The notes below the pieces were generated by a model that was not told the origin of the DNA, did not search any database, and saw only the letters and a list, made by a program, of their open reading frames with translations. From the NCBI RefSeq assembly GCF_020171985.1, contig NZ_JAIVAL010000001.1:186001-250000 (forward strand): a stretch of 64,000 nt of DNA, written 5' to 3'. This document shows, in pieces, positions 9,353 to 19,292 of the stretch (the stretch's first letter is position 1; each line of letters begins with the position of its first letter). This DNA comes from Halobacillus halophilus. Lineage in GTDB: Bacteria > Bacillota > Bacilli > Bacillales > Halobacillaceae. The position numbers and the translations under genes are program-made.

Positions 9353-10276
9353 ATGAAAGTAAGAAAAGTTGGACTTTTTTTTATGGTTATTTTTCTCATT
9401 GCAGGAATTGGACTGGCTTATCTGACAGCTGGCAGGACTGAAGTTCCGGTTTCAGGAAGTGATGCTCTTTATCAGGAGATCGAAGAGAAAAAAAGTGGTT
9501 ATGAATGGAAAGCTGAAGATGCAAAGATTGACTCTGTTTGGAAGAAAACCCCTGGCATTATTGGTCGTTCTGTAGATGTGGAAGCTTCTTATTTAAAGAT
9601 GAAGGAAAAAGGGGAATTTGATCCGAAACTTCTCGTATTTAAGCTGATTAAGCCTAAGGTTTCACTGAGTGATCTACCTCCTTCACCTATCTACAGGGGG
9701 CATCCAGAGAAGCCAATGGTTTCATTTCTTATCAATGTATCCTGGGGCGAAGAATATATTCCTGATATGATTGAAACCTTAAATAAACATCAGGTGAAGG
9801 CTACTTTCTTCATTGATGGAGCATTTGCCCAGAAATTTAATGAACTGGTTCAAATGATTGAAGAAGAAGGGCATACAATTGGCACTCATGGCTACAACCA
9901 TAAAGATATGGGGCAGATGACGAAAGAGGAAGCAAGAAACAATCTGGAACAAGCAGATGAATGGTTATTTGCACTGACCAAGACGAAAGTTAAATACTTT
10001 GCACCCCCGTCAGGCAGTTATAACATGGCGGCGGTTGAAGCAGCTGACGAGATGGGAATGGAAACGATACTATGGACTGTGGATACCATTGACTGGAAAA
10101 AACCGACTCAAGACGTTCTGATAAACCGAGTGATGGGACGCATTCATAATGGAGCTACTATATTAATGCATCCTACAGAAGTTACTGCTGCAAGTCTGCC
10201 TGATCTTATTGAGTCGATTAAGAAAGAAAATTACCGGATCGGTTCTCTTCCGACCCTGCTCAGTGAAGAACGTTAA
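9353..10276 (+). CDS. ylxY: YlxY-type polysaccharide deacetylase-like protein
   Basis: This 307-residue protein has an N-terminal hydrophobic segment at residues 7-25 (signal anchor) and then a NodB-type carbohydrate esterase domain. GTHGYNH keeps the HxxxH metal pair near residue 180, with APPSGSYN after it. The first motif, normally TFDDG, reads INVSWGEEY, so the catalytic and metal-binding aspartates appear lost. As I recall this also holds for B. subtilis YlxY, so the protein may be inactive or altered as an enzyme. The gene sits after pnp as in B. subtilis. ATG at 9353 follows AGGAGTGG; the GTG at 9344 lies inside that site. Confidence 0.88.
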   Translation: MKVRKVGLFFMVIFLIAGIGLAYLTAGRTEVPVSGSDALYQEIEEKKSGYEWKAEDAKIDSVWKKTPGIIGRSVDVEASYLKMKEKGEFDPKLLVFKLIKPKVSLSDLPPSPIYRGHPEKPMVSFLINVSWGEEYIPDMIETLNKHQVKATFFIDGAFAQKFNELVQMIEEEGHTIGTHGYNHKDMGQMTKEEARNNLEQADEWLFALTKTKVKYFAPPSGSYNMAAVEAADEMGMETILWTVDTIDWKKPTQDVLINRVMGRIHNGATILMHPTEVTAASLPDLIESIKKENYRIGSLPTLLSEER

Positions 10277-10290
10277 GGAAAGGGTGGACC

Positions 10291-10524
10291 ATGATGAGGT
10301 TAAAATCACTAGCTAAAAAAGAAGTAATTGATGTAGAAAATGGCCAAAAACTGGGTGTACTTGGAAGAGCGGACCTTATATTTGAACCGAATACAGGGAA
10401 AATAAATTCTATTGTTATTCAAAACAATGGAATCACAGGTATCGGTCCTGCCAGGAAAGAATTAATCATTGATTGGGAACAAATCCAGACAATTGGTGAA
10501 CATACGATTTTGTTAAAAAAATAG
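10291..10524 (+). CDS. ymxH: YlmC/YmxH family PRC-barrel sporulation protein
   Basis: This 77-residue protein starts MRLKSLAKKEVIDVENG and contains GRADLIFEPNTGKI, characteristic of the small single PRC-barrel YlmC/YmxH family found in spore formers. The molecular role is unknown. It follows ylxY after 14 bases. In B. subtilis, as I recall, the processing peptidase gene mlpA stands between these two; here it is absent. A tandem ATG start at 10291/10294 leaves one residue of ambiguity. Confidence 0.88.
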   Translation: MMRLKSLAKKEVIDVENGQKLGVLGRADLIFEPNTGKINSIVIQNNGITGIGPARKELIIDWEQIQTIGEHTILLKK

Positions 10525-10673
10525 TTCTGTAATCGTGCTGCTGTTTTAGAAGGACTCCGTTTAGTAATGCTATTGGAATCGATCGCATTAATTCGATTTC
10601 CTTTAGCGCAGGTGTAGAAAGCCATACAAATATACCAAAAGCTAAGGAAATAAACCCTAAAAGTGAATACAAC

Positions 10674-10710
10674 AAAACCATCTTAACTTTTACATAAGAT
10701 GGTTTTTTTT
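10674..10710 (+). terminator. ymxH terminator
   Basis: A 12-bp stem (AAAACCATCTTA and TAAGATGGTTTT) with a nine-base loop is followed by four more T residues. It lies about 150 bases after the ymxH stop and closes the pnp-ylxY-ymxH region before dpaA. The stretch 10525-10673 holds no gene I can support. Confidence 0.8.
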
Positions 10711-10752
10711 ATTGATTTTTATTTCTTAGAACGACACCCATTGATTTGCTTT

Positions 10753-10780
10753 CACTAACTGCATGGTACGGCATAGGATA
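10753..10780 (+). promoter_or_regulatory. Candidate SigK promoter of dpaAB
   Basis: CATAGGATA at 10772-10780 is a perfect match to the SigK -10 consensus CATAnnnTA, and CACT at 10753-10756 supplies the AC of the -35 at suitable distance. Dipicolinate synthase genes of B. subtilis are mother-cell SigK genes, which agrees. Position is about 40 bases before the dpaA start. Confidence 0.65.
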
Positions 10781-10818
10781 CAAGGAGATGAGATCATAGA
10801 AAAAAGGAGACATCCGGC

Positions 10819-11721
10819 ATGCTGACAGGATTTCATGTAGCGGTTATAGGGGGCGATGCCCGACAGATCGAAATCATTCGAAGGTTGAATGGTTGGGATG
10901 CAACTGTTTATATAGCCGGCTTCAATCAGTTGAATGAAAGTTTTACGGAGGCCATCGACCTTGACTTTGAAAGTGATCAGGTAAAACAATTGGATGCGAT
11001 TATCCTCCCGATTCCTGGAATGGATGAAGAAGGGAATGTGGACGGGATTTTTTCAAACCGTCTGATATCAATTTCGGAAGATTGGCTTAAGAAGACCCCT
11101 GAACATTGCTTGATTTTTACGGGGATTTCAAATAACTATTTAAATGATTTAACCAAACGAGTGAATCGATCACTTATTCCATTGATGGATCGTGACGATG
11201 TCGCTATATTTAACTCTATTCCCACTGTGGAAGGTACACTCATGCTGGTGATTCAGCATACGGATTTCACCATTCATGGATCGAGAGTTATTGTTCTTGG
11301 ATTAGGACGCGTAGGAATGGGGCTTGCCAGAACATTTGATAACCTTGGGGCTGAAGTGGCCGTAGGAGTGAGATCATCTAAAAGTGCAGCAAGGGTTTAT
11401 GAGATGGGCTTGACTCCGATTGATATGACAAACCTGCAAGACGTAGACCTGGAATGTGATATTCTCTTAAACACTGTTCCACAGCTTGTTGTTGATGCTT
11501 CTATGATAAAGCAGCTTCCTTCCCATGCCTTAATAGTGGACCTTGCTTCCAAACCAGGGGGAACCGACTTCTCCTACGCCGATAAAAGAGGAATTAAGGC
11601 TATTCTTGCACCCGGTCTCCCTGGTATTGTAGCACCCAAAACAGCGGGGCAGATCATCGCTGATGTGGTCTATCGCTTATTGAGTAAGAACATTAGAAAG
11701 GAGATCGATCATGACGCATAG
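10819..11721 (+). CDS. dpaA: Dipicolinate synthase subunit A
   Basis: With DpaB it makes dipicolinic acid, the major spore-core solute, from the dapA product dihydroxytetrahydrodipicolinate. The 300-residue protein has the DpaA N-terminal domain (VAVIGGDARQIEIIRRL) and a Rossmann NAD(P)-binding domain with VLGLGRVGMGLA near residue 160. GLPGIVAPKTAGQI near residue 275 is a family motif. It acts in the mother cell late in sporulation. It overlaps dpaB by 11 bases and sits just upstream of the asd-dapG-dapA operon that supplies its substrate. Confidence 0.96.
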   Translation: MLTGFHVAVIGGDARQIEIIRRLNGWDATVYIAGFNQLNESFTEAIDLDFESDQVKQLDAIILPIPGMDEEGNVDGIFSNRLISISEDWLKKTPEHCLIFTGISNNYLNDLTKRVNRSLIPLMDRDDVAIFNSIPTVEGTLMLVIQHTDFTIHGSRVIVLGLGRVGMGLARTFDNLGAEVAVGVRSSKSAARVYEMGLTPIDMTNLQDVDLECDILLNTVPQLVVDASMIKQLPSHALIVDLASKPGGTDFSYADKRGIKAILAPGLPGIVAPKTAGQIIADVVYRLLSKNIRKEIDHDA

Positions 11722-12310
11722 TTTAAAAGGAAAAACAATAGGGTTCGGACTGACTGGCTCTCATTGTACGTATCACGAAGTATTTCCGGTCATGCGTGAA
11801 CTTGTAAGTTTGGGAGCGATTGTAGTTCCAATTTTATCGTATACCGTTCAAAAAACGGATACTCGTTTTGGGGATGCTGCTGATCATTTGAAAACGATTG
11901 AAGAGATTACCGGGGAGAAACCGATTATGACCATACCAGACGCTGAACCACTTGGGCCAAAACGTCCACTCGACTGTATGGTAATCGCTCCAATGACAGG
12001 TAATTCTACCAGTAAATTTGCTAATGCATTAACGGATTCACCTGTACTAATGGCTGCAAAAGCGACTCTCAGAAATGAAAGTCCAGTAGTGGTAGCTATT
12101 TCGACAAACGATGCTTTAGGATTAAATGGGGTAAATGTGATGCGGCTGATGGCCACGAAGAATATATATTTTGTGCCCCTGGGTCAGGACCATCCATATA
12201 AAAAACCAAATTCTTTAGTAGCGGATATGACGCTTATCCCGAAGACGATTGAGAAAGCGATCGAAGGCAAACAGCTCCAGCCGGTATTAATTGAACGTTA
12301 TCAAGAGTAA
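11711..12310 (+). CDS. dpaB: Dipicolinate synthase subunit B (flavoprotein)
   Basis: This 199-residue protein is a flavoprotein-fold subunit of dipicolinate synthase. It shows GFGLTGSHCTYHEV near the start, CMVIAPMTGNSTSKFANAL near residue 95 and VPLGQDHPYKKPNSLVAD near residue 155. Its ATG lies inside the end of dpaA (11-base overlap) behind AAAGGAGAT, so the two subunits are translated together. Confidence 0.96.
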   Translation: MTHSLKGKTIGFGLTGSHCTYHEVFPVMRELVSLGAIVVPILSYTVQKTDTRFGDAADHLKTIEEITGEKPIMTIPDAEPLGPKRPLDCMVIAPMTGNSTSKFANALTDSPVLMAAKATLRNESPVVVAISTNDALGLNGVNVMRLMATKNIYFVPLGQDHPYKKPNSLVADMTLIPKTIEKAIEGKQLQPVLIERYQE

Positions 12311-12318
12311 ATTTCCTG

Positions 12319-12348
12319 TTTCACGCCAACTTACGGTGGTAATATGAT
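12319..12348 (+). promoter_or_regulatory. Possible SigA promoter of asd operon
   Basis: TTTCAC at 12319-12324 and TATGAT at 12343-12348 are separated by 18 bases in the gap between dpaB and asd. This would give the lysine pathway genes vegetative expression independent of the sporulation pair upstream. Only the -10 is close to consensus. Confidence 0.45.
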
Positions 12349-12411
12349 AAAATAGCAAAAATAGTGACAAATTCAACTATTCTAATAATAAATATAGAAA
12401 AGGGGTTAATA

Positions 12412-13461
12412 ATGATGAGCCAATCCAACACATATAACGTTGCTGTAGTAGGTGCTACAGGAGCTGTCGGTCAAAAGATGCTTGAAACACTTGCAGATAG
12501 AGACTTTCCAATTAATCAATTAAAGCTATTATCATCCAGTCGTTCTGCTGGACTCAAGACAACATTCAAAGGAAAAGAGTACGTAGTAGAAGAAGCGACT
12601 CCTGAAAGTTTCGAAGGTATAGATATTGCACTATTCTCAGCTGGTGGGTCCGTCTCAAAAAAACTAGCTCCGGAAGCCGTAAAAAAAGGTGCTGTAGTCA
12701 TCGATAATACAAGTGCGTACCGTATGGCTGAAGATGTACCTCTTGTAGTTCCTGAGGTGAATGAAGCAGACATTAAAAACCACAAAGGTATTATAGCCAA
12801 CCCGAACTGTTCAACGATTCAAATGGTAGCTGCCCTGGAACCTATCAGGAATTCATTGGGGATTAATCGGGTGATCGTTTCCACCTATCAGGCCGTTTCA
12901 GGTGCTGGTAATGAAGCTAATGATGAACTGAGAGAACAATCTCAGGCGTTCCTTAACGGGGAAGAGCTTGAAGCTAATATTTTACCTGTTAAAGGAGATG
13001 AGAAGCATTATCCGGTTGCTTTTAACGCCCTGCCCCAAATTGATGTTTTTCAAGATAATGGATACACATTTGAAGAAATGAAAATGATCAATGAAACTAA
13101 GAAAATTATGCATATGCCAAAATTATCTGTTGCAGCCACATGTGTTCGCTTACCGATTTTCACATCTCATGCAGAAAGTGTGTATATTGAGATTGAACAA
13201 GACGGTGTATCAGTGGAAGAAATCCAGCGTCTATTAGCAGAAGCTCCAGGTATTGTGCTGCAGGATGATCCTGCCACGCAAACCTATCCAACTCCATTAA
13301 GTTCCGCTGAAAAAAAGGATGTATTTGTTGGACGCATTCGTAAAGATTTGGATGAAGACCGCGGATTCCACCTTTGGGTAGTCTCTGATAACCTTTTAAA
13401 AGGGGCCGCATGGAATTCAGTTCAAATTGCAGAGCGAATAGTTGCTAATCAATGGCTGTAA
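12412..13461 (+). CDS. asd: Aspartate-semialdehyde dehydrogenase
   Basis: Asd reduces aspartyl phosphate to aspartate semialdehyde, the branch point to lysine, diaminopimelate, threonine and methionine. The 349-residue protein has the NADP loop [13 protein letters not shown] near residue 10, the catalytic cysteine in NPNCSTIQ near residue 132, and the Gln-containing [10 protein letters not shown] motif near 162. The ATG at 12412 is placed 7 bases after AAAAGGGG. An in-frame GTG at 12364 has no ribosome site. First gene of asd-dapG-dapA. Confidence 0.97.
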   Translation: MMSQSNTYNVAVVGATGAVGQKMLETLADRDFPINQLKLLSSSRSAGLKTTFKGKEYVVEEATPESFEGIDIALFSAGGSVSKKLAPEAVKKGAVVIDNTSAYRMAEDVPLVVPEVNEADIKNHKGIIANPNCSTIQMVAALEPIRNSLGINRVIVSTYQAVSGAGNEANDELREQSQAFLNGEELEANILPVKGDEKHYPVAFNALPQIDVFQDNGYTFEEMKMINETKKIMHMPKLSVAATCVRLPIFTSHAESVYIEIEQDGVSVEEIQRLLAEAPGIVLQDDPATQTYPTPLSSAEKKDVFVGRIRKDLDEDRGFHLWVVSDNLLKGAAWNSVQIAERIVANQWL

Positions 13462-13487
13462 ACTTTTATATGAGTTGAGGTGGCCGA

Positions 13488-14729
13488 ATGAAGCTGCTTG
13501 TACAAAAATTTGGAGGAACTTCGGTCCGGGATCGGGAAAGCAGGTCCCGGGCTATCACTCATGTCAAAAAAGCCCTTCATGAAGGATACAAAGTTGTTGT
13601 TACCGTGTCCGCAATGGGAAGGAAAGGGAATCCCTATGCGACAGATACGATCTTAAGCTTGGTTAATTATCCAGATACTCTAATTTCAGAGCGAGAACAA
13701 GATCTCCTCATGTCGTGCGGGGAAACAATCTCCTCCATTGTTTTTACACATGAGTTATTAAATGAAGGGATTTCAACTGTTTCTTTAACAGGAGCACAGG
13801 CAGGATTTTTAACAAATGATGATTTTACGAGGGCCAAAATTATTCGAATGAATCCGGCAAGAATATATAAAGAGCTTGAATCTCATGACGTTGTAGTGGT
13901 GGCCGGTTTTCAGGGACAGACGGATAAAGGAGAAACGACCACGATTGGCCGGGGAGGCAGCGATACCTCCGCTGCAGCACTAGGAGCGGCATTATCAGCT
14001 GAGTTCATTGACATATTTACCGACGTAGAAGGAATTATGACGGCAGATCCAAGAGTGGTTACATCTGCTCGGGCTTTAAATGTGATTACGTATAATGAAA
14101 TTTGTAATTTAGCCTATCAAGGAGCAAAGGTTATCCACCCTAGAGCAGTTGAAATTGCAATGTACGCTAAAGTGCCTCTTCGTGTTCGTTCAACCTATTC
14201 AGACCTGCCAGGAACGCTGGTAACTGGAATAAAGGAACCACCTGCGGGTAAAGATATTTCTGATCGTGTTGTAACAGGAATTGCCCACATGATGGGACTG
14301 ACTCAAATTAAAGTTCTCTCAAAAGAAGATCCCTCTAAATTACAATCCGATGTATTCAAGTCCATGGCTGCTGCCAACATTTCAGTTGACTTCATTAACA
14401 TTTCTCCAAGCGGTGTCATTTATACCATCAATCATATTTATACAAAAAAAGCAGTCAGTATCCTGGAAGGTTTAGGGTATGAACCTGAAATTAAAGAAAA
14501 GTGTGCAAAAGTTTCTACGGTAGGAGCGGGGATTGCCGGTTTTCCTGGCGTAACGGCTAAAATTGTTCAGTCTCTAACAGACTCCGGTATCCAGATTCTT
14601 CAATCAGCCGACTCCCATACAACGATATGGGTACTGATTAAAGAAGAGGATCTTGTTCAGGCTGTTAATTCGCTTCACGAATCTTTCCAGCTCAACGTAG
14701 AAACGGTGAAAGGGGAAAGAACATCATGA
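13488..14729 (+). CDS. dapG: Aspartokinase I (diaminopimelate-sensitive type)
   Basis: Aspartokinase phosphorylates aspartate as the first step of the lysine/DAP pathway. The 413-residue protein has the kinase motif LVQKFGGTSVRD at the start, GRGGSDTSAAALGAAL near residue 155 and two C-terminal ACT domains. Length and position between asd and dapA identify it as the DapG isoenzyme, which in B. subtilis is feedback-inhibited by meso-diaminopimelate. Its end overlaps dapA by four bases. Confidence 0.95.
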   Translation: MKLLVQKFGGTSVRDRESRSRAITHVKKALHEGYKVVVTVSAMGRKGNPYATDTILSLVNYPDTLISEREQDLLMSCGETISSIVFTHELLNEGISTVSLTGAQAGFLTNDDFTRAKIIRMNPARIYKELESHDVVVVAGFQGQTDKGETTTIGRGGSDTSAAALGAALSAEFIDIFTDVEGIMTADPRVVTSARALNVITYNEICNLAYQGAKVIHPRAVEIAMYAKVPLRVRSTYSDLPGTLVTGIKEPPAGKDISDRVVTGIAHMMGLTQIKVLSKEDPSKLQSDVFKSMAAANISVDFINISPSGVIYTINHIYTKKAVSILEGLGYEPEIKEKCAKVSTVGAGIAGFPGVTAKIVQSLTDSGIQILQSADSHTTIWVLIKEEDLVQAVNSLHESFQLNVETVKGERTS

Positions 14730-15622
14730 ATTTCGGAAAAGTCTTAACAGCTATGGTTACCCCTTTTGATAATCATGGGAAGATTGATTTAGAAAAAACA
14801 GCTGAACTGATTAATTATTTATTAGCCAATGGAACAGATGGATTGGTAGTGGCGGGTACTACTGGTGAATCGCCTACTCTGTCAGAGGATGAAAAAGTGG
14901 AACTTTGGAAACAGGTGGTTCAGGTAGTTAAAGGGCGTGTGCCTGTAATTGCAGGTTCTGGAAGCAATAGTACGGATAAGTCCATTCATCTATCCAAGCG
15001 GGCACAAGAAGCAGGCGTCGACGCCGTCATGCTGGTAGCTCCTTATTATAATAAACCGGATCAAAGAGGGCTTTATCAACATTTTAAAACCATTGCGGAA
15101 GCTATTGATTTACCCGTAATGATCTACAATGTTCCAGGAAGATCCGTTGTTCGGCTGACTCCTGATACTATTGTATCTCTTTCTCATATTAATAATATTG
15201 TTTCTGTGAAGGAAGCGACGGGAGATCTGGACGGTATGTCTGAAATTATTTCTCGAACAGATGATTCTTTCTCGTTATATAGTGGAGATGACAATCTTAC
15301 ACTGCCTTCATACGCAATTGGGGCTCATGGCATTATCTCTGTTTCCAGCCATATCATTGGTAGTGAAATGCAGACGATGCTTAAGCTTTATGAAGAAGGA
15401 AAAGATAAGGAAGCTGCTGCTCTTCACCGAAAACTCCTGCCTTTAATGAAGGGGATGTTCAGTGCACCCTCTCCTACACCTGTGAAAGCTGCTTTGAAGA
15501 TGATTGGAATCGATACCGGAGGAGTTCGCTTACCTTTAGTACCTTTATCGGATAAAGATCTTGAATCCATTCATCAGATTATGAATAAGGTAAAATCAAA
15601 TGGAACCGAAAAGGGAGTTTAA
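14726..15622 (+). CDS. dapA: 4-hydroxy-tetrahydrodipicolinate synthase
   Basis: DapA condenses pyruvate with aspartate semialdehyde. The 298-residue TIM barrel has GTTGESPTL near residue 45, the tyrosine in MIYNVPGR near 133 and the Schiff-base lysine in SVKEATGDL near 161. Its product feeds both cell-wall diaminopimelate and, during sporulation, DpaAB just upstream. It overlaps dapG by four bases (ATGA). The terminator stem begins inside its last codons. Confidence 0.97.
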   Translation: MNFGKVLTAMVTPFDNHGKIDLEKTAELINYLLANGTDGLVVAGTTGESPTLSEDEKVELWKQVVQVVKGRVPVIAGSGSNSTDKSIHLSKRAQEAGVDAVMLVAPYYNKPDQRGLYQHFKTIAEAIDLPVMIYNVPGRSVVRLTPDTIVSLSHINNIVSVKEATGDLDGMSEIISRTDDSFSLYSGDDNLTLPSYAIGAHGIISVSSHIIGSEMQTMLKLYEEGKDKEAAALHRKLLPLMKGMFSAPSPTPVKAALKMIGIDTGGVRLPLVPLSDKDLESIHQIMNKVKSNGTEKGV

Positions 15623-15640
15623 TCCCTTTTCGGTTTCTTT
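15604..15640 (+). terminator. dapA terminator
   Basis: A 13-bp perfect stem (AACCGAAAAGGGA and TCCCTTTTCGGTT) encloses the dapA stop in its six-base loop and is followed by TCTTT. Confidence 0.8.
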
Positions 15641-15739
15641 ATGGGCACGAAATAGGATGGGTTCTTTAAACTAATCACATGTATGATAGCAGCATTCTTG
15701 AGTCATACTACGTGAAAAGAGCGAAAGGAGCCCTGTCTT

Positions 15740-16465
15740 ATGAAAGAATCTCCTCAAGAACAGGAAAAGGATAAATCCAAAGGGCAATCGTCCATTGTCG
15801 ATAAGATCCAGCAGCTTGGTCAATCCAATGTACCTCAGCCAGCTGATTCCAATATTCATGTGCTTCCGATAATTGGTCAAATAGAAGGTCATGTCCAACT
15901 GCCTTCTCAAAACAAAACAACGAAATATGAACATATGATTCCCCAGCTTATAGCAATTGAGCAAAATCCGAAAATCGAAGGATTAGTCGTACTATTAAAT
16001 ACTGTGGGTGGAGATGTGGAAGCGGGACTTGCGATTTCCGAAATGATTGCTTCTTTATCTAAGCCTACTGTTTCCATTGTTCTCGGTGGTGGACATTCCA
16101 TTGGCGTTCCAATTGCTGTTTCTGCTGATTATTCATTTATCGCTGAAACAGCTACTATGACCATTCATCCAATTCGCATGACCGGACTAGTTATAGGTGT
16201 TCCGCAGACATTTGAATATATGGATAAGATGCAGGATCGAGTGGTTAATTTTGTTACCAGACATTCTAATGTGGACGAAGAGAAATTTAAAGAACTTATG
16301 TTTGCAAAAGGTAATCTTACACGTGATATAGGCACAAATGTTGTCGGTCAACAAGCAGTAGACCATGGCCTTATCGATGCTGTAGGAGGAGTTAAAGAAG
16401 CAATGAGTAAACTGAATGAATTAATTGAACATAATAAAGAAAATGAGAAGAAGGTTGTTCAATGA
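15740..16465 (+). CDS. tepA: ClpP-class serine protease TepA
   Basis: This 241-residue protein belongs to the ClpP/crotonase fold group. [18 protein letters not shown] near residue 80 and [17 protein letters not shown] near 115 (with the candidate nucleophile Ser) are followed by TIHPIRMTG. TepA was described in B. subtilis as translocation-enhancing protein and has been linked to spore protein turnover. It starts at an ATG behind GAAAGGAG and overlaps ylzJ by four bases. In B. subtilis rnjB (RNase J2) precedes it; here it directly follows dapA. Confidence 0.9.
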   Translation: MKESPQEQEKDKSKGQSSIVDKIQQLGQSNVPQPADSNIHVLPIIGQIEGHVQLPSQNKTTKYEHMIPQLIAIEQNPKIEGLVVLLNTVGGDVEAGLAISEMIASLSKPTVSIVLGGGHSIGVPIAVSADYSFIAETATMTIHPIRMTGLVIGVPQTFEYMDKMQDRVVNFVTRHSNVDEEKFKELMFAKGNLTRDIGTNVVGQQAVDHGLIDAVGGVKEAMSKLNELIEHNKENEKKVVQ

Positions 16466-16668
16466 TTCATTATACACCGCTTAGTGAATACGATATCTTC
16501 CCTTCCCATGAAAAAGAGCAGCAAATTATTTACAATCAGAACAAAAAGTGTTCTGTAAAATGTCAGGATATGGGTGATGGAAAAAAACAAATTGTGCAGA
16601 TTTTATCCACAGATCCCGCGCATTATATGGATCCATCCCTGCAGCCGGGACAATGGTTGGACTCGTAA
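16462..16668 (+). CDS. ylzJ: YlzJ-like protein
   Basis: This 68-residue protein has the family pattern: an N-terminal [11 protein letters not shown] and a C-terminal LQPGQWLDS. Function is unknown. It is found next to tepA across Bacillaceae and here shares an ATGA overlap with it, so the two are co-translated. Identification relies on the small size, conserved ends and position. Confidence 0.85.
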   Translation: MIHYTPLSEYDIFPSHEKEQQIIYNQNKKCSVKCQDMGDGKKQIVQILSTDPAHYMDPSLQPGQWLDS

Positions 16669-16707
16669 GACGCTCTTTTCATGTGATATAATAATATTGG
16701 CTAGTCA

Positions 16708-16741
16708 GGATGCCGCACATGTGTCGGCATCCTTCTCTTTT
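16708..16741 (+). terminator. ylzJ terminator
   Basis: An 8-bp stem (GGATGCCG and CGGCATCC) encloses a further CACATGTG palindrome and is followed by TTCTCTTTT. A TATAAT box at 16687-16692 lies just upstream but has no matching -35. Confidence 0.75.
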
Positions 16742-16848
16742 CAAGCAGCTTCTATTATTCTTAGAAACTATTTTGAGACCATAGATAAATTACAGACTGC
16801 TCCGGCGTGCAGAAGTAAAAACAACTAATTATGGAGGTGTCTATTCTA

Positions 16849-19158
16849 ATGGCTAGAAAAAGAAAATCTTCTTCAAAATCTAAGAAAAAACAGTCTGGAT
16901 TAAAACAGCAAGTTAAGTTTGAATTGATGGGACTGCTGTTTATTTTAATTGCTGTATTTGGAAGTGGAGCTTCAGCTATCAGCGATGGAGCTGTGCCCGG
17001 CGGACTTGAGCGTATCTGGCAATTTTTCTTCGGGGTCTGGTATTTTGCAGCTTCACTATTCTTTCTTATACTAGGTGTCTTCTTAATGGTTAAGAGGAGT
17101 TGGCCGTCTTTTCTACATAAACGTTTAATTGGAGTGTATATTGTTTTTGTCTCGCTTTTATTGTTTACTCACTTAGAAACTTTATCTGATGAACTGGCAG
17201 CAGGAGAAGGTTCGATTTTAGCTATGACCTGGGAGCGAATTACCGGCATGATGCGGGGGGACCTTTCATTCTATAGTATAGGCGGCGGACTTTCCGGGGC
17301 CTTCCTGCTATCCATAACCTATTTTCTTTTCTCAGGTACGGGAGCGGCTATTTTATCGTTCTTCCTATTTTTGATTGGGATCATATTTATTAGTGAATGG
17401 TCAATTGGCAACTTTGTAAGCATAGTTGGGAACAAAGGAAAAGACATATTACAGGACCAGCTCAAGCGTATGAAAGAATCAAAGGCTCACCCAAAAGAAA
17501 AAAAATCGCAACGAAAACAGCCTGAAGAAACGACGGTTATTGAAATTAACGAGCCTGAGACTAGTGAATATGAAAATTCAGCTGAACCGATCATTCAGGA
17601 CTTTACAGATCATGCATACGCAAATGAAGATAAAACAGAAACTCAATTATCCGAAAATATTTCCCCTAAAGAAGATTATGACGGAGAAGTACCAGGTTTG
17701 GAGAAATCCATGCCGACCGCTGAATTGGAGAATTTCGACTATCAACTCCCTAGTATGGAGCTTTTGGATGAACCCACTTCGAGTCCTCAAAGTCAGGGAC
17801 GCTCACACATTCAGGCAACCGTTCGTAAACTTGAAAAAACATTTCAAAGTTTCGGGGTCAAAGCGAAAGTAACCAAAGTCCACGTTGGCCCTGCCGTTAC
17901 GAAGTATGAGGTTTATCCAGATACCGGTGTTAAAGTAAGTAAAATAGTTAATTTAAATGATGACCTGGCACTGGCGCTGGCAGCGAAGGATATTCGTATT
18001 GAAGCTCCCATTCCCGGGAAGTCTGCTGTCGGAATAGAAGTTCCTAACCAGGAAATATCTATGGTTTCTTTGAGGGAGGTACTAGAAACCGGGAAGTCCA
18101 ACACAGAGGCAAAATTAGGTTTCGCTCTGGGCAGGGATATATCCGGTGAGGCTGTAATGTCCGAATTAAACAAGATGCCGCACCTCCTTGTAGCTGGAGC
18201 TACAGGCAGTGGTAAAAGTGTATGTATCAACGGTATTATTACAAGCATTCTAATGCGAGCGAAACCTCACGAGGTAAAAATGATGATGATTGATCCGAAA
18301 AAAGTAGAGTTAAATGTTTATAATGGGATTCCTCATTTACTGGCTCCAGTGGTAACTGATCCTAAAAAAGCTTCACGGGCTCTTAAAAAAGTTGTGTCTG
18401 AAATGGAAAGGCGTTACGACTTATTTTCAGATACGGGTACCAGAAATATAGAAAGTTATAATGAATATATTAAGAAACACAATAAAGAAAGTGATGACAC
18501 CCAGCCTCAGCTTCCTTATATCGTGGTATTAGTAGATGAATTGGCCGACTTAATGATGGTTGCTTCTAATGAAGTGGAAGATGCGATCACCCGACTTGCC
18601 CAAATGGCACGTGCTGCCGGAATTCATTTAATTATCGCTACTCAGCGTCCTTCAGTTGATGTTATTACAGGGGTAATTAAAGCTAACATTCCCTCACGGA
18701 TTGCCTTTAGCGTATCTTCTCAAACAGATTCCAGAACTATTTTGGATTCAGGAGGAGCAGAGAAACTGTTAGGTCGCGGGGACATGCTCTTTACGCCAGT
18801 TGGATCTAATAAACCAACCAGGGTACAGGGAGCTTTTCTTTCAGATGAAGAAGTAGAACGTGTGGTCAATTTCTGCGTAGAACAGCAGAAAGCTCAATAT
18901 CAGGAAGAGATGATTCCTGAGGAAGAAAATGAAGTGAAACAGGAAGTAGATGATGATCTATATCCTGAAGCGGTACAAATGGTTATTGAAATGCAGAGTG
19001 CCAGCGTATCTATGATTCAGCGGAGATTCAGAGTGGGTTATACACGAGCTGCCCGGTTAATTGATGCTATGGAGGATAATGGAATTGTAGGACCTTACGA
19101 AGGAAGTAAGCCAAGGTCTGTACTTGTCTCCCAAGTATCGGAAGAACAATCCTCTTAA
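16849..19158 (+). CDS. spoIIIE: DNA translocase SpoIIIE (FtsK family)
   Basis: SpoIIIE pumps the chromosome into the forespore through the division septum. The 769-residue protein has a lysine/serine-rich start, several membrane helices within residues 22-190, an acidic low-complexity linker at about 200-310, and the RecA-like motor with Walker [13 protein letters not shown] near residue 449 and Walker [12 protein letters not shown] near 562. A C-terminal gamma winged-helix domain follows ([18 protein letters not shown]) that reads polar DNA sequences. I use the ATG at 16849 behind GGAGGTG; the ATG at 16831 is part of that ribosome site. Confidence 0.96.
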   Translation: MARKRKSSSKSKKKQSGLKQQVKFELMGLLFILIAVFGSGASAISDGAVPGGLERIWQFFFGVWYFAASLFFLILGVFLMVKRSWPSFLHKRLIGVYIVFVSLLLFTHLETLSDELAAGEGSILAMTWERITGMMRGDLSFYSIGGGLSGAFLLSITYFLFSGTGAAILSFFLFLIGIIFISEWSIGNFVSIVGNKGKDILQDQLKRMKESKAHPKEKKSQRKQPEETTVIEINEPETSEYENSAEPIIQDFTDHAYANEDKTETQLSENISPKEDYDGEVPGLEKSMPTAELENFDYQLPSMELLDEPTSSPQSQGRSHIQATVRKLEKTFQSFGVKAKVTKVHVGPAVTKYEVYPDTGVKVSKIVNLNDDLALALAAKDIRIEAPIPGKSAVGIEVPNQEISMVSLREVLETGKSNTEAKLGFALGRDISGEAVMSELNKMPHLLVAGATGSGKSVCINGIITSILMRAKPHEVKMMMIDPKKVELNVYNGIPHLLAPVVTDPKKASRALKKVVSEMERRYDLFSDTGTRNIESYNEYIKKHNKESDDTQPQLPYIVVLVDELADLMMVASNEVEDAITRLAQMARAAGIHLIIATQRPSVDVITGVIKANIPSRIAFSVSSQTDSRTILDSGGAEKLLGRGDMLFTPVGSNKPTRVQGAFLSDEEVERVVNFCVEQQKAQYQEEMIPEEENEVKQEVDDDLYPEAVQMVIEMQSASVSMIQRRFRVGYTRAARLIDAMEDNGIVGPYEGSKPRSVLVSQVSEEQSS

Positions 19159-19204
19159 TTGATCATCAGAGCAGCTCATATAGCTGCAAATAGTCATTAA
19201 GTCA

Positions 19205-19256
19205 TAAATAGAGTTAGGGCAAAACAGAAAAATGTCCTAACTCTATTTATTTATTT
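19205..19256 (+). terminator. spoIIIE terminator
   Basis: A 14-bp perfect stem (TAAATAGAGTTAGG and CCTAACTCTATTTA) with a 17-base loop is followed by TTTATTT. Confidence 0.8.
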
Positions 19257-19292
19257 GCAGAATAGTGTTATATTAATTAAAAATTATGATGT

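Noticed and set aside
10466-10681. A 71-codon minus-strand frame with a hydrophobic N-terminus after ymxH
   Set aside because: It has no ribosome site, its start lies inside the ymxH terminator stem, and its end overlaps the ymxH coding region. The hydrophobic stretch is suggestive but not enough.
16681-16700. A strong TATAAT box before spoIIIE
   Set aside because: The only TTGGAC-like -35 is 24 bases away, and a terminator follows within 20 bases, so a promoter call is not supported.
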